Shown: piece by piece, positions 1 to 5,876 of the stretch | Layout: each line of letters opens with the position of its first letter | Numbering within the stretch: the first letter of the stretch is position 1 | Assembly: GCA_024404215.1 (NCBI GenBank) | Contig: JAKSQI010000072.1 | Location: 1-7,929 of the forward strand | DNA length: 7,929 nt | Direction: 5' to 3' | Source: Oscillospiraceae bacterium | Lineage (GTDB): Bacteria; Bacillota; Clostridia; Oscillospirales; Oscillospiraceae | Position numbers and translations under genes: made by a program | Notes under the pieces: generated by a model | The model's input: only the letters and a program-made list of their open reading frames with translations | Told to the model about the DNA's origin: nothing | Databases searched by the model: none

Positions 1-637
1 ACTGGCCAGCGCATCCGCAACCACAGGCCATGTCGGCGTTTCCGGTGTTCTGGGGGGACCACGTAAGGAAGTCGCGCTTAAGCATGCTGCGCTTGGAAAA
101 GTGCATGTTAATAATGCCCAGCATGTTCAGCATGATATAAGGCATAAAATTTGAAGTGTCGGAGTTTTTGATGATGCCGAACACGGCTGTATCTACAGGC
201 TGACCACCCCGGAAAAAATCGGAGGGCTCTGCCGGGGAGGTGAGATAGACATCGTCATTGAAATAGAGGAATTGCTCACTCAAGCCGGGAATGCGGTGAA
301 GGTTGAGCTCAATGGTGTGAGAACTGAAGGTGGGCAGATATTCCCGGGGAATATAATCCTCGTGTCGGACGATGTGGAGCTTGGGATGGTCGGTGTTGAG
401 CCAGGCCGGCAGATGACCCCAGGTAATCAAATGGATGGTGCGAACCCAGGGGGCATTTTCCTCCACACCTCGGAACCAGTAGCGGAAGGTGTCCCAGTCC
501 CGATAGCGGGCGTCGCTGCCATCCGCATTGGAATCGGCCCGATACAGGCTGCGCTGGGCGCGCCAGGCGGGGTCGTCGCCGTCAACCCAGGGAATAACAA
601 TATCAATAGGCCCGGTGGGGGCGGTTGTCTTGCTCAT
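1..637 (-). CDS. Stealth-family sugar-phosphate transferase, C-terminal part beyond the window
   Basis: This is the N-terminal 212 residues of a Stealth-family protein; the rest lies off the left edge. Family members transfer a hexose-1-phosphate from a nucleotide sugar to a growing capsule or exopolysaccharide, making phosphodiester links. Conserved region 1 is visible at residues 11-25 (IDIVIPWVDGDDPAW). Conserved region 2 runs from about 46 to 150, including RDWDTFRYWFRGVEE, TWGHLPAWL, SSHTIELNLHRIPGLSE and FNDD at 126-129. The start ATG lies 3 bases after the TGA of the upstream licD gene, behind a weak GAAGGG site, so translation is probably coupled. It is the fourth gene of the polysaccharide operon. 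The last dozen or so residues are glycine- and cysteine-rich (ACGCGCAG) and look unlike the family; they may reflect a reading-frame error near a run of six G at 52-57. The family call is secure; donor and acceptor sugars cannot be inferred. Confidence 0.88.
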   Translation of the reverse strand, partial: MSKTTAPTGPIDIVIPWVDGDDPAWRAQRSLYRADSNADGSDARYRDWDTFRYWFRGVEENAPWVRTIHLITWGHLPAWLNTDHPKLHIVRHEDYIPREYLPTFSSHTIELNLHRIPGLSEQFLYFNDDVYLTSPAEPSDFFRGGQPVDTAVFGIIKNSDTSNFMPYIMLNMLGIINMHFSKRSMLKRDFLTWSPQNTGNADMACGCGCAGQ

Positions 638-640
638 AGG

Positions 641-1576
641 TCAGGCTTTCCCTTCTGCCTCCAGATCCAGGCTGAAGCCAATGGACCAGTGCTTTTCCCG
701 GTCAGCCTCAGGAGGAATGGTCATGTAATCGCCGTACTGGTTTTTCAGGTATTCATCCGGATTGTGGGGGAGGTTAATCTGCATATCCACAAAAGGCCCC
801 TTGATGGGAGGATAGTAAACCTCCTTGGGCATGATATGGCCGAAGTAATGGCCAATATCCGTAGGGACGGCCCAAAGGCCGGTATCGGTTTTGCAGGATA
901 CAAAGCGGTCAAAGCTGGCGGCCCATTTTTCATAGCTGCGGAAGGAGAAAAGGGCGCCGACAAACATGCGCAGACGGTAGTTGAATTTGCCGGCCGGGGT
1001 CTGATAGAAAAATTCCTTTTTATTTTCGCTGCTTAAATGCCGGAAGAGGGAGGAAACGGCCACATACTGAAGGAAGATGGCAGTCAGCCCCTTGATGCGG
1101 CGGGCCAGAGGGTTTACGGGAACCGTTTCAATGGGGAAAAGGTCAATATGAACGCCTTTGGGCAAATCGGTATCAAGAGTGGAAATGCTGGCCTTGTAGG
1201 TGTTCTTTTTATAAACAGCGGTAATCATGCTTTCCAGCGGGTACTTGGAATCCGGGGAGGTGATTTCGTATTTATCCCCCAGCTCCTCATCAAAAATCTC
1301 CAAAAAGCGCTTTAGGTCCGGCCTGGGCATGAGCAGATCCACGTCATCGTCCCAGGGGATAAAGCCTTGATGGCGGACGGAGCCAAGTGCGGTTCCACCG
1401 GCGGCCATGTAGCAGATGCCTCTCTTTTCGCAAACCCGGTCAATATCCTTGATAATCTCCAGAAAGCAGGCCTGCAGGGCCTTGAGCTCCTGGTCGGAAA
1501 GCTCGTGCACCATGGGCATGGAGGGCGTTTTTTGCATGGCCCTTCTGGTGGACAGGGCATTTTTTAAAAATCCCAT
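641..1576 (-). CDS. LicD family phosphotransferase (second of two)
   Basis: This is a 311-residue LicD-family protein. The family has a nucleotidyltransferase-like fold; LicD itself puts phosphocholine on teichoic acid or lipopolysaccharide, and relatives transfer other phospho-alcohols or sugar phosphates at the inner face of the membrane. The signature is complete: GGTALG at residues 60-65, RH at 68-69, and PWDDDVD at 74-80 with the metal-binding aspartates. The C-terminal YGDYM...PP motif is also present. There is no signal peptide. The ATG follows a GAGGT site with 7 bases between, 35 bases after the end of the preceding licD gene, and the TGA stop lies 3 bases before the Stealth start, which supports one operon. 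It shares the core signature with its neighbour but is otherwise clearly different, so the two probably act on different donors or positions. No licA, licB or licC gene is visible here, so phosphocholine as the substrate is unproven. Confidence 0.9.
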   Translation of the reverse strand: MGFLKNALSTRRAMQKTPSMPMVHELSDQELKALQACFLEIIKDIDRVCEKRGICYMAAGGTALGSVRHQGFIPWDDDVDLLMPRPDLKRFLEIFDEELGDKYEITSPDSKYPLESMITAVYKKNTYKASISTLDTDLPKGVHIDLFPIETVPVNPLARRIKGLTAIFLQYVAVSSLFRHLSSENKKEFFYQTPAGKFNYRLRMFVGALFSFRSYEKWAASFDRFVSCKTDTGLWAVPTDIGHYFGHIMPKEVYYPPIKGPFVDMQINLPHNPDEYLKNQYGDYMTIPPEADREKHWSIGFSLDLEAEGKA

Positions 1577-1611
1577 TGCAGTTACCTCACAGAAAAGGAA
1601 TGGCTGTGCAC

Positions 1612-2481
1612 TCAGGATTTGGTGCAGTACTCAATTCCCTTGTATTTTAAATAGCAGTTGTTCAAATCCACAAAAACGGCATCGTGGCGGCAGATGCGCT
1701 CCTCTACGGGAGGCAGCTCCATGTAATCCCCGTAGGAAATCCGCAGATAGCTGTCATAATCCGCAGCTACCGGCATGAGATGGCCCTCAAATTCCAGGTA
1801 GGCGGGGTTCTCAAACCATTCCTTGGGGAAATGCTGCTTCATGATGGCCGTTCCCTCAATGAAGGAGGCCACATAGGGGTGGCGGGACAAATCAGAAACA
1901 GCAAATTGCTTCTCGGCAAATTTCCAGATGCGGTAACGGGTACGAAAGCCCCGAACCAGACCCAAGGCAATTTTGGTGGCCTGATAGGTGAGCCTGCCCT
2001 TGTGCTCCGGCAGACGCTGAAAATTAAAGCAGCAGAACACCATGGACCAAACCTTTTGCCAAAGGGAAGCGAGCTTTCCTTCCTTGACACCGTCCAGCGG
2101 GATGACGTCAATCATTAGGCCCTGATTCATGTCCACATCCACACTGTGGCGGTTGATAAAGGTGGTATTGGAGTCTTTGATTTCGGTGGCGGCGTGATGG
2201 ATGTTGACGCGGTCGTCACTGCGGACGCAGGCAAAGCGGCTGCTGTCAGCATCCCGGGCCCAAAGGTCGGTCAGCTTTTCGTAATCTTCACGCAGCATGA
2301 ATACATCCAAGTCATCGTCCCAGGGAATAAAGCCCTTGTGGCGGACAGCACCAAGAGCGGTGCCGCCGGCCAGGACAAAGCCCAGCTGGTGCTCCTTGCA
2401 GAACTCCTGAAAGTAGAGGAGAATGCCCAAAAGCTTTTCCTGTATTTCGGTTACTTCGGTTCCGGCTAAGTTGTTTTGCAT
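1612..2481 (-). CDS. LicD family phosphotransferase (first of two)
   Basis: This is a 289-residue LicD-family protein, likely a cytoplasmic or membrane-associated enzyme that decorates a surface glycan with a phospho-substituent. GGTALG lies at residues 39-44, RH at 47-48, and PWDDDLD at 53-59, giving the expected catalytic and metal-binding core. The C-terminal part has YGDYMELPP, the second family hallmark. The ATG start is well supported by AGGAGG, 7 bases upstream. The gene begins 33 bases after the sugar transferase ends and is followed 35 bases later by a second licD gene, with no terminator in either gap. Outside the core it differs strongly from the neighbour, which argues for an old rather than recent duplication. 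The true donor (CDP-choline, another CDP-alcohol or a nucleotide sugar) cannot be read from the sequence. Confidence 0.9.
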   Translation of the reverse strand: MQNNLAGTEVTEIQEKLLGILLYFQEFCKEHQLGFVLAGGTALGAVRHKGFIPWDDDLDVFMLREDYEKLTDLWARDADSSRFACVRSDDRVNIHHAATEIKDSNTTFINRHSVDVDMNQGLMIDVIPLDGVKEGKLASLWQKVWSMVFCCFNFQRLPEHKGRLTYQATKIALGLVRGFRTRYRIWKFAEKQFAVSDLSRHPYVASFIEGTAIMKQHFPKEWFENPAYLEFEGHLMPVAADYDSYLRISYGDYMELPPVEERICRHDAVFVDLNNCYLKYKGIEYCTKS

Positions 2482-2514
2482 CCGGATTCCTCCTAATGAT
2501 TGACTTGCTTTTTC

Positions 2515-3912
2515 TTATTTGTCTTTATTGGAGGGAGCAATGGCAGCGGTAGTCTGGCCTTCGGCAATGCCCTCCGTGCTTTCCGGCAAAAACAGAATTT
2601 TTACCGTGGCAAAAATAATCTTGATATCTTCAATCAGGCTGGGTTTGGAAATATACATAAGGTCCATGATCAGCTTGTCATAGGGAGTGGTGTTGTACTT
2701 TCCGTAAATCTGGGCATAGCCCGTCAAGCCGGCCTTAGCCTGAAGGCGGAGGTGGAATTCCGGCATTTCCTTACAATACTCTGCCTCAATTTCCGGCCGC
2801 TCCGGGCGGGGGCCTACCAGAGACATGTCACCATTGAGAATGTTGAAGAGCTGAGGCAGCTCGTCTATGCGAACCTTGCGGATAAAGCGGCCCACCGGAG
2901 TGATGCGGTCATCCTTATCACCGGTAGACAGACGGGCCACGCCATCCTTTTCTGCGTCCACACGCATGCTGCGGAATTTATAAACATAAAACTCCCGGGC
3001 GTCCCTGGTCAGACGCTTCTGCTTATACAGAACCGGACCGCCGTCATTGGCCTTAATGGCAATGGATACAACGACAAGCAGGGGGGACAGAACAAGGATA
3101 GCCACGGCAGAAACGAGAATATCAAAGAAGCGTTTGATGAAGAGATAGAAGGGGGAGGGGTTGTAGCGCTCCGTGCGCAGCATGGGCAGGTGGAACAGAT
3201 GCAGCCGGGCACTGCCGTTGAGAAGCACATCGCCGACCCGGGGAATAATGTAAAGGGTAATACCGCGCTCAATGCAGTATTTCAAGACGATGTTGCGGTT
3301 GTGGCTGCGGACACCGCTGAGGAAAACGGTCTGGTAAGAGTCCAGCACCGACAGGTTTGCCAGGCATTCATTGACATCCACGGTCAGCTGTACATCGTAT
3401 TTTTTAGCCAAACCATAGGATTGAATCAAATGCTCCATGCCTTCCCGGATTTCATAAACAATGGCGGTTTTCTGGGGCTTGAGCATGCGATAGTAACCCC
3501 GATTGGCCCCCCAGGACCACAGAGTGCAGAGAATGGCCTGAGCGCCGATGCAGGCAAGGCCCGGCAGCAGGTTTACGATTTTTTTACTGAGAACACAGAT
3601 TACGATGTAGATGAACAGGTCCGAAACCAAAAAGGCCAAAACCTGACTGTATATCATTTCAGCCACGCTGTAGAGAGAGATGTGAAGCCCGTCGTAGGTA
3701 CGGACGAAGACAAAGTACATCAGTCCAAACATGAGAATAACTACCCAGTTGCCCTTGGCATAAAAGGGGCTGATGATGCGGTCGGCATAGTACATGTACC
3801 AGCACAGAGCAAAAGGGAGGGTGATAAACAGAATATCAATCAGCTTAAGAAGCTGGATAACGGTGTTGTGTTTGAATTTTTCTCTAGACTTTCTATGAGT
3901 AGAAACATCCAT
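2515..3912 (-). CDS. Polyprenyl-phosphate glycosyl-1-phosphate transferase (bacterial sugar transferase, WcaJ/CpsE type)
   Basis: This membrane enzyme of 465 residues should transfer a sugar-1-phosphate from a UDP-sugar to undecaprenyl phosphate, the first step of a lipid-linked surface polysaccharide. Four hydrophobic segments lie at about residues 22-44, 54-72, 86-108 and 114-134, then a soluble middle domain to about 240, then a hydrophobic segment at 266-288 beginning the catalytic domain. Catalytic motifs are all visible: KRFFDILVS (260-268), YKFRSM (311-316), IDELPQLFNIL (349-359) with the Asp-Glu pair, GDMSLVGPRPE (361-371) and GLTGYAQIYGKY (395-406). An ATG nine codons further upstream exists, but AGAAAGGA sits about 6 bases before position 3912, so that start is preferred. 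It is the first gene of the operon, behind a promoter about 60 bases upstream, as is common for priming enzymes. Which sugar is transferred is unknown. Confidence 0.93.
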   Translation of the reverse strand: MDVSTHRKSREKFKHNTVIQLLKLIDILFITLPFALCWYMYYADRIISPFYAKGNWVVILMFGLMYFVFVRTYDGLHISLYSVAEMIYSQVLAFLVSDLFIYIVICVLSKKIVNLLPGLACIGAQAILCTLWSWGANRGYYRMLKPQKTAIVYEIREGMEHLIQSYGLAKKYDVQLTVDVNECLANLSVLDSYQTVFLSGVRSHNRNIVLKYCIERGITLYIIPRVGDVLLNGSARLHLFHLPMLRTERYNPSPFYLFIKRFFDILVSAVAILVLSPLLVVVSIAIKANDGGPVLYKQKRLTRDAREFYVYKFRSMRVDAEKDGVARLSTGDKDDRITPVGRFIRKVRIDELPQLFNILNGDMSLVGPRPERPEIEAEYCKEMPEFHLRLQAKAGLTGYAQIYGKYNTTPYDKLIMDLMYISKPSLIEDIKIIFATVKILFLPESTEGIAEGQTTAAIAPSNKDK

Positions 3913-3976
3913 TGTGTATTCCTTTCTGTTCGCCGGCATGGCCGTACGAACACTATCCTATAATACTACAGCGTAA

Positions 3977-4005
3977 ATTATACCCCTGCCGACCAGCCTC
4001 GTCAA
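3977..4005 (-). promoter_or_regulatory. Promoter of the polysaccharide operon
   Basis: On the minus strand, TTGACG (4000-4005) and a perfect TATAAT (3977-3982) are separated by exactly 17 bases, which fits a sigma-70/SigA promoter. Transcription would begin near 3970, giving an untranslated leader of about 58 bases before the sugar transferase. The -35 box and spacer lie inside a nested inverted repeat, suggesting control by a DNA-binding protein. Confidence 0.75.
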
Positions 4006-4032
4006 TACGAGAGTGCCCTTTGACGGCAGGGG
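3983..4032. repeat. Nested inverted repeat overlapping the operon promoter
   Basis: The outer arms are CCCCTGCCG (3983-3991) and CGGCAGGGG (4024-4032), a perfect 9-base match. Inside lies a second inverted repeat, CTCGT (3998-4002), CAAT, ACGAG (4007-4011). The left outer arm abuts the -10 box of the minus-strand promoter and the inner repeat covers its -35 box. There is no T-run beside it, so it is not an ordinary terminator. An operator role is inference. Confidence 0.5.
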
Positions 4033-4052
4033 GATTGACAATATTTTCAAAA

Positions 4053-4082
4053 TACTATTTGCATAATTGGCAATAAATAGTA
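4053..4082. repeat. Inverted repeat overlapping the promoter of the UroD-family gene, possible operator
   Basis: TACTATTT (4053-4060) and AAATAGTA (4075-4082) form a perfect 8-base inverted repeat with a 14-base spacer. TTGC (4059-4062) and GCAA (4070-4073) extend the symmetry inward with a small offset. The repeat covers the -35 region and reaches into the -10 box of the plus-strand promoter, where a repressor would block RNA polymerase. The regulator is not identified. Confidence 0.5.
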
Positions 4083-4086
4083 TAAT
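4059..4086 (+). promoter_or_regulatory. Promoter of the UroD-family/kinase-like operon
   Basis: TTGCAT (4059-4064) and a perfect TATAAT (4081-4086) are spaced 16 bases apart in an AT-rich stretch. The start of transcription would be near 4093. A TTGACA at 4035-4040 is too far upstream to pair with this -10 box. Confidence 0.6.
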
Positions 4087-4092
4087 TAAACA

Positions 4093-4196
4093 AAAGAAGA
4101 AGCTTTTACCTGCTGCGCGCAGATGACACCTTCCCTTCTGATGAGGACAGGAGAGAAGTCACCCCGCACACCTCAAGTCAAAGAGGAGGAAGAGCC
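4093..4196 (+). promoter_or_regulatory. Leader of the UroD-family transcript
   Basis: This roughly 104-base untranslated leader holds a small hairpin, CTGC-TGCGC-GCAG (4110-4122), and a weaker stem pairing CTTCT (4135-4139) with AGAAG (4154-4158). It ends with GAGGAGG (4183-4189), 7 bases before the ATG, a near-ideal ribosome binding site. It matches no riboswitch class that I recognise. A regulatory role is possible but unsupported. Confidence 0.3.
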
Positions 4197-5198
4197 ATGT
4201 CAAAGATTACAGCAAGAGAGAATTATCTGATGCTCCTGAAAGGGGAAATCCCGGATTATCTGCCCTCCATGGCCGAGGGCTGCATGGAGGGAGCCAAGGC
4301 TGACCTGCTGACGCCCATCTCGGCGCCCGACGGCCCGGTTTACAGCCCTTGGGGGGTAAAATTTGTAGGCAGCCCGGACAACAATTTCGGCGCCATGCCT
4401 GAGCCGGGCTTCATTATTTTGGATGATATCACCAAATGGCGGGATGTCATCAAAAACCCGGACATGTCCGGCAGGGACTGGGAAGCCTTTTATAAAGACC
4501 CGGCGGTTTTTGGCGAAAAGGACCGGGTTAACAAGGTCATCATGACCGGCGGCGGAGACTATTTCCAGACGCTGGTCAGCTTCATGGGCTTTGAAAACGC
4601 CCTGCTGGCCATGTATGAGGAGCCGGAAGAGGTATACGCCCTGTTTGCTTATCTGGCGGAGTATTTCATGCTGGTTGTGGAAAAGGCGGCGCAGTACACC
4701 AAGCCGGATGCTTAGATGCGGGCGGATGCTACTGCGGCCCAGGCAGCCCCTTTCTTTTCCCTAAAGATGTATCGGGAGCTGTTGAAGCCCTTTTACAAGC
4801 GCCATACCGACCTGGCCCGGGATGCCGGCTGCCTGATTGACCACCACAACTGCGGCCGCTGTGAGGCCTTTATTGACGAGTGGATGGATTTGGGCATCTG
4901 CAGCTGGAATCCGGCGCAGACAAGCAACGACCTAATTGGCATCAAGGCCAAATACGGTGACCGCTTGACCATGCAGGGCTGCTGGGATAACACCGGCTAT
5001 ATCAGCAGTCTGGAATGCCCGGATGAGGAATACACCGAGGCCCTCTATCGCTATGTGGACACCTTTGCCCCCGGTGGTCATTTTGTCTTCATGGCCGGCC
5101 CCCATGGGGACCCGAAGGACGAGCGCTTTGTCCGCAAGCAGAAAATAGCCGAGGACGTATATCAAAACTACGCAAGAAACTGGTATAAAACCCATTAG
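4197..5198 (+). CDS. Uroporphyrinogen decarboxylase/methyltransferase (UroD/MtaA-like) family protein with an in-frame TAG
   Basis: One continuous frame of 333 codons plus a stop encodes a UroD-family (beta/alpha)8-barrel protein, interrupted by TAG at codon 173. Read normally it gives only 172 residues; the remaining 160 continue in the same frame. The family includes haem-pathway decarboxylases and the MtaA/MtbA/CmuA methyltransferases that move methyl groups from corrinoid proteins. This copy lacks the N-terminal RxxxR pattern expected of true HemE and has a HNCGRC motif (217-222) resembling the His-X-Cys zinc site of the methyltransferases, plus Cys 262 in QGCWDN. The downstream half keeps family features: PFFSLKMYRELLKPFYKRH, WMDLG, WNPAQTSNDL and KYGDRL. 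No ribosome binding site precedes the ATG directly after the TAG, so the second half is unlikely to be an independent gene. A kinase-like gene follows after 15 bases. It may be a pseudogene, a sequencing error or a readthrough/recoded gene. Confidence 0.75.
4713..4715 (+). other. In-frame TAG codon inside the UroD-family gene
   Basis: This single TAG falls between KPDA and MRADATAAQAAPFF. From what I recall of homologs (KPD, five or six variable residues, then D-x-T-A) the TAG occupies one residue position without a gap, as expected for a substitution or a decoded codon rather than a frameshift. An 8-base direct repeat, CGGATGCT, lies on each side (4705-4712 and 4723-4730). The gene's terminal stop at 5196-5198 is also TAG. 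Codons for Tyr, Trp, Gln, Glu, Lys, Leu or Ser could have become TAG by one base change. Confidence 0.85.
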
Positions 5199-5213
5199 GG
5201 GGAGGAAGGACTA

Positions 5214-5813
5214 ATGGAGAAATACATCGTAACCCTTTCCAGGCAGTTTGCCAGCATGGGCTCAACCATAGCCCACCTGATGGCAGAAGAGCTGGGCATT
5301 GAGTACTATGACCGGGATATTGTAGAGCAGGCGGCCCGTCGTATGGGGCTGGATCTTCCGCTGGTTTGTGATGCGGAGGAGCGGAGCGGTAATTTCTTTT
5401 CCCGTCTTGTCAATACGCTTGGTTCAGACATGCCGGCTGTTCAACAGGAAATTTTTCAGGTAGAATCGGAAATCATCCGGGACTTTGCCCATCCCGATAA
5501 ACCATCCTGCATTATTGTAGGCCGATGTGCCGACGGCGTTCTGAAGGACTATCCCCGGGTGCTGAATGTTTATCTGTATGCTCCCTTTGAGGCCCGTGTG
5601 AAAAACTGCACGGAGTATCTGGGGATGGATGAAAAAACGGCCCGCAAGAACATTCTGGAGGTTGACCGTGCCCGGGAGCTCTATCGCCTGCGTTACGGTG
5701 ATGGGGTCAAGACGGTGTTTGACCGACGGGATTTGATGCTGGACAGCAGCCGCTTTGGCCCGAAGAAAACGGCCGAGCTGCTGTGCGGCATGGTTCGGGC
5801 TGCTTTCGAATAA
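5214..5813 (+). CDS. Cytidylate kinase-like family protein
   Basis: This 199-residue soluble protein belongs to the cytidylate kinase-like family (PF13189 type), P-loop proteins related to CMP kinase whose real substrates are mostly unknown. The N-terminus YIVTLSRQFASMGSTIAHL (residues 4-22) corresponds to the nucleotide-binding loop, followed by LGIEYYDRDIVEQAA (27-41), IIVGRCADGVLKDYP (100-114), and the basic EVDRARELYRLRYGDG segment (149-164) likely holding the lid arginines. The usual glycine-rich loop (GSGGR/K) is degenerate here (ASMGS), and the expected Lys or Arg is a serine, so ATP-dependent activity is uncertain. The start is supported by GGAGG with an 8-base spacer. It sits 15 bases after the UroD-family gene with no terminator between, so the two are probably co-transcribed. 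It is not the housekeeping CMP kinase, which is larger and has a canonical P-loop. Confidence 0.82.
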   Translation: MEKYIVTLSRQFASMGSTIAHLMAEELGIEYYDRDIVEQAARRMGLDLPLVCDAEERSGNFFSRLVNTLGSDMPAVQQEIFQVESEIIRDFAHPDKPSCIIVGRCADGVLKDYPRVLNVYLYAPFEARVKNCTEYLGMDEKTARKNILEVDRARELYRLRYGDGVKTVFDRRDLMLDSSRFGPKKTAELLCGMVRAAFE

Positions 5814-5820
5814 GAAAAAG

Positions 5821-5870
5821 AACACAAAAAGGCTGAGCTCATGGTAACATGGACTCAGCCCTTTTGTGTT
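5821..5870. terminator. Two-way intrinsic terminator between convergent genes
   Basis: Arms AACACAAAAAGGCTGAG (5821-5837) and CTCAGCCCTTTTGTGTT (5854-5870) pair with one mismatch. An inner CATG-GTAA-CATG stem (5840-5851) closes on a GTAA tetraloop of the GNRA type. The A-rich left arm and T-rich right arm give a T-run on both strands, so it can end the kinase-like transcript (stop at 5813) and the MATE transcript (stop at 5877). Confidence 0.93.
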
Positions 5871-5876
5871 CCTGCA

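Noticed and set aside
272..1036. A 254-codon plus-strand open frame opposite the Stealth and LicD genes
   Set aside because: It is a shadow of two well-supported minus-strand genes, and its glycine-rich product resembles nothing known to me.
2500..3963. A 487-codon open frame on the plus strand opposite the sugar transferase
   Set aside because: It is the antisense of a gene with clear family motifs, has no ribosome binding site at its start and shows no recognisable domain.
4035..4067. TTGACA at 4035-4040 paired with CATAAT at 4062-4067 as a promoter
   Set aside because: The 21-base spacing is too long; TTGCAT with TATAAT at 16 bases is better.
4137..4165. CTGATGAG in the leader as a hammerhead ribozyme core
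   Set aside because: The required GAAA after stem II and the cleavage-site helix are absent.
4716..5198. The second half of the UroD-family frame as an independent gene
   Set aside because: No ribosome binding site precedes the ATG, and the product would be a half barrel continuing exactly from the preceding frame.
4197..5198. Genome-wide reassignment of TAG to an amino acid
   Set aside because: The same gene ends in TAG at 5196-5198, directly followed by the ribosome binding site and start of the next gene, so TAG acts as a stop there.
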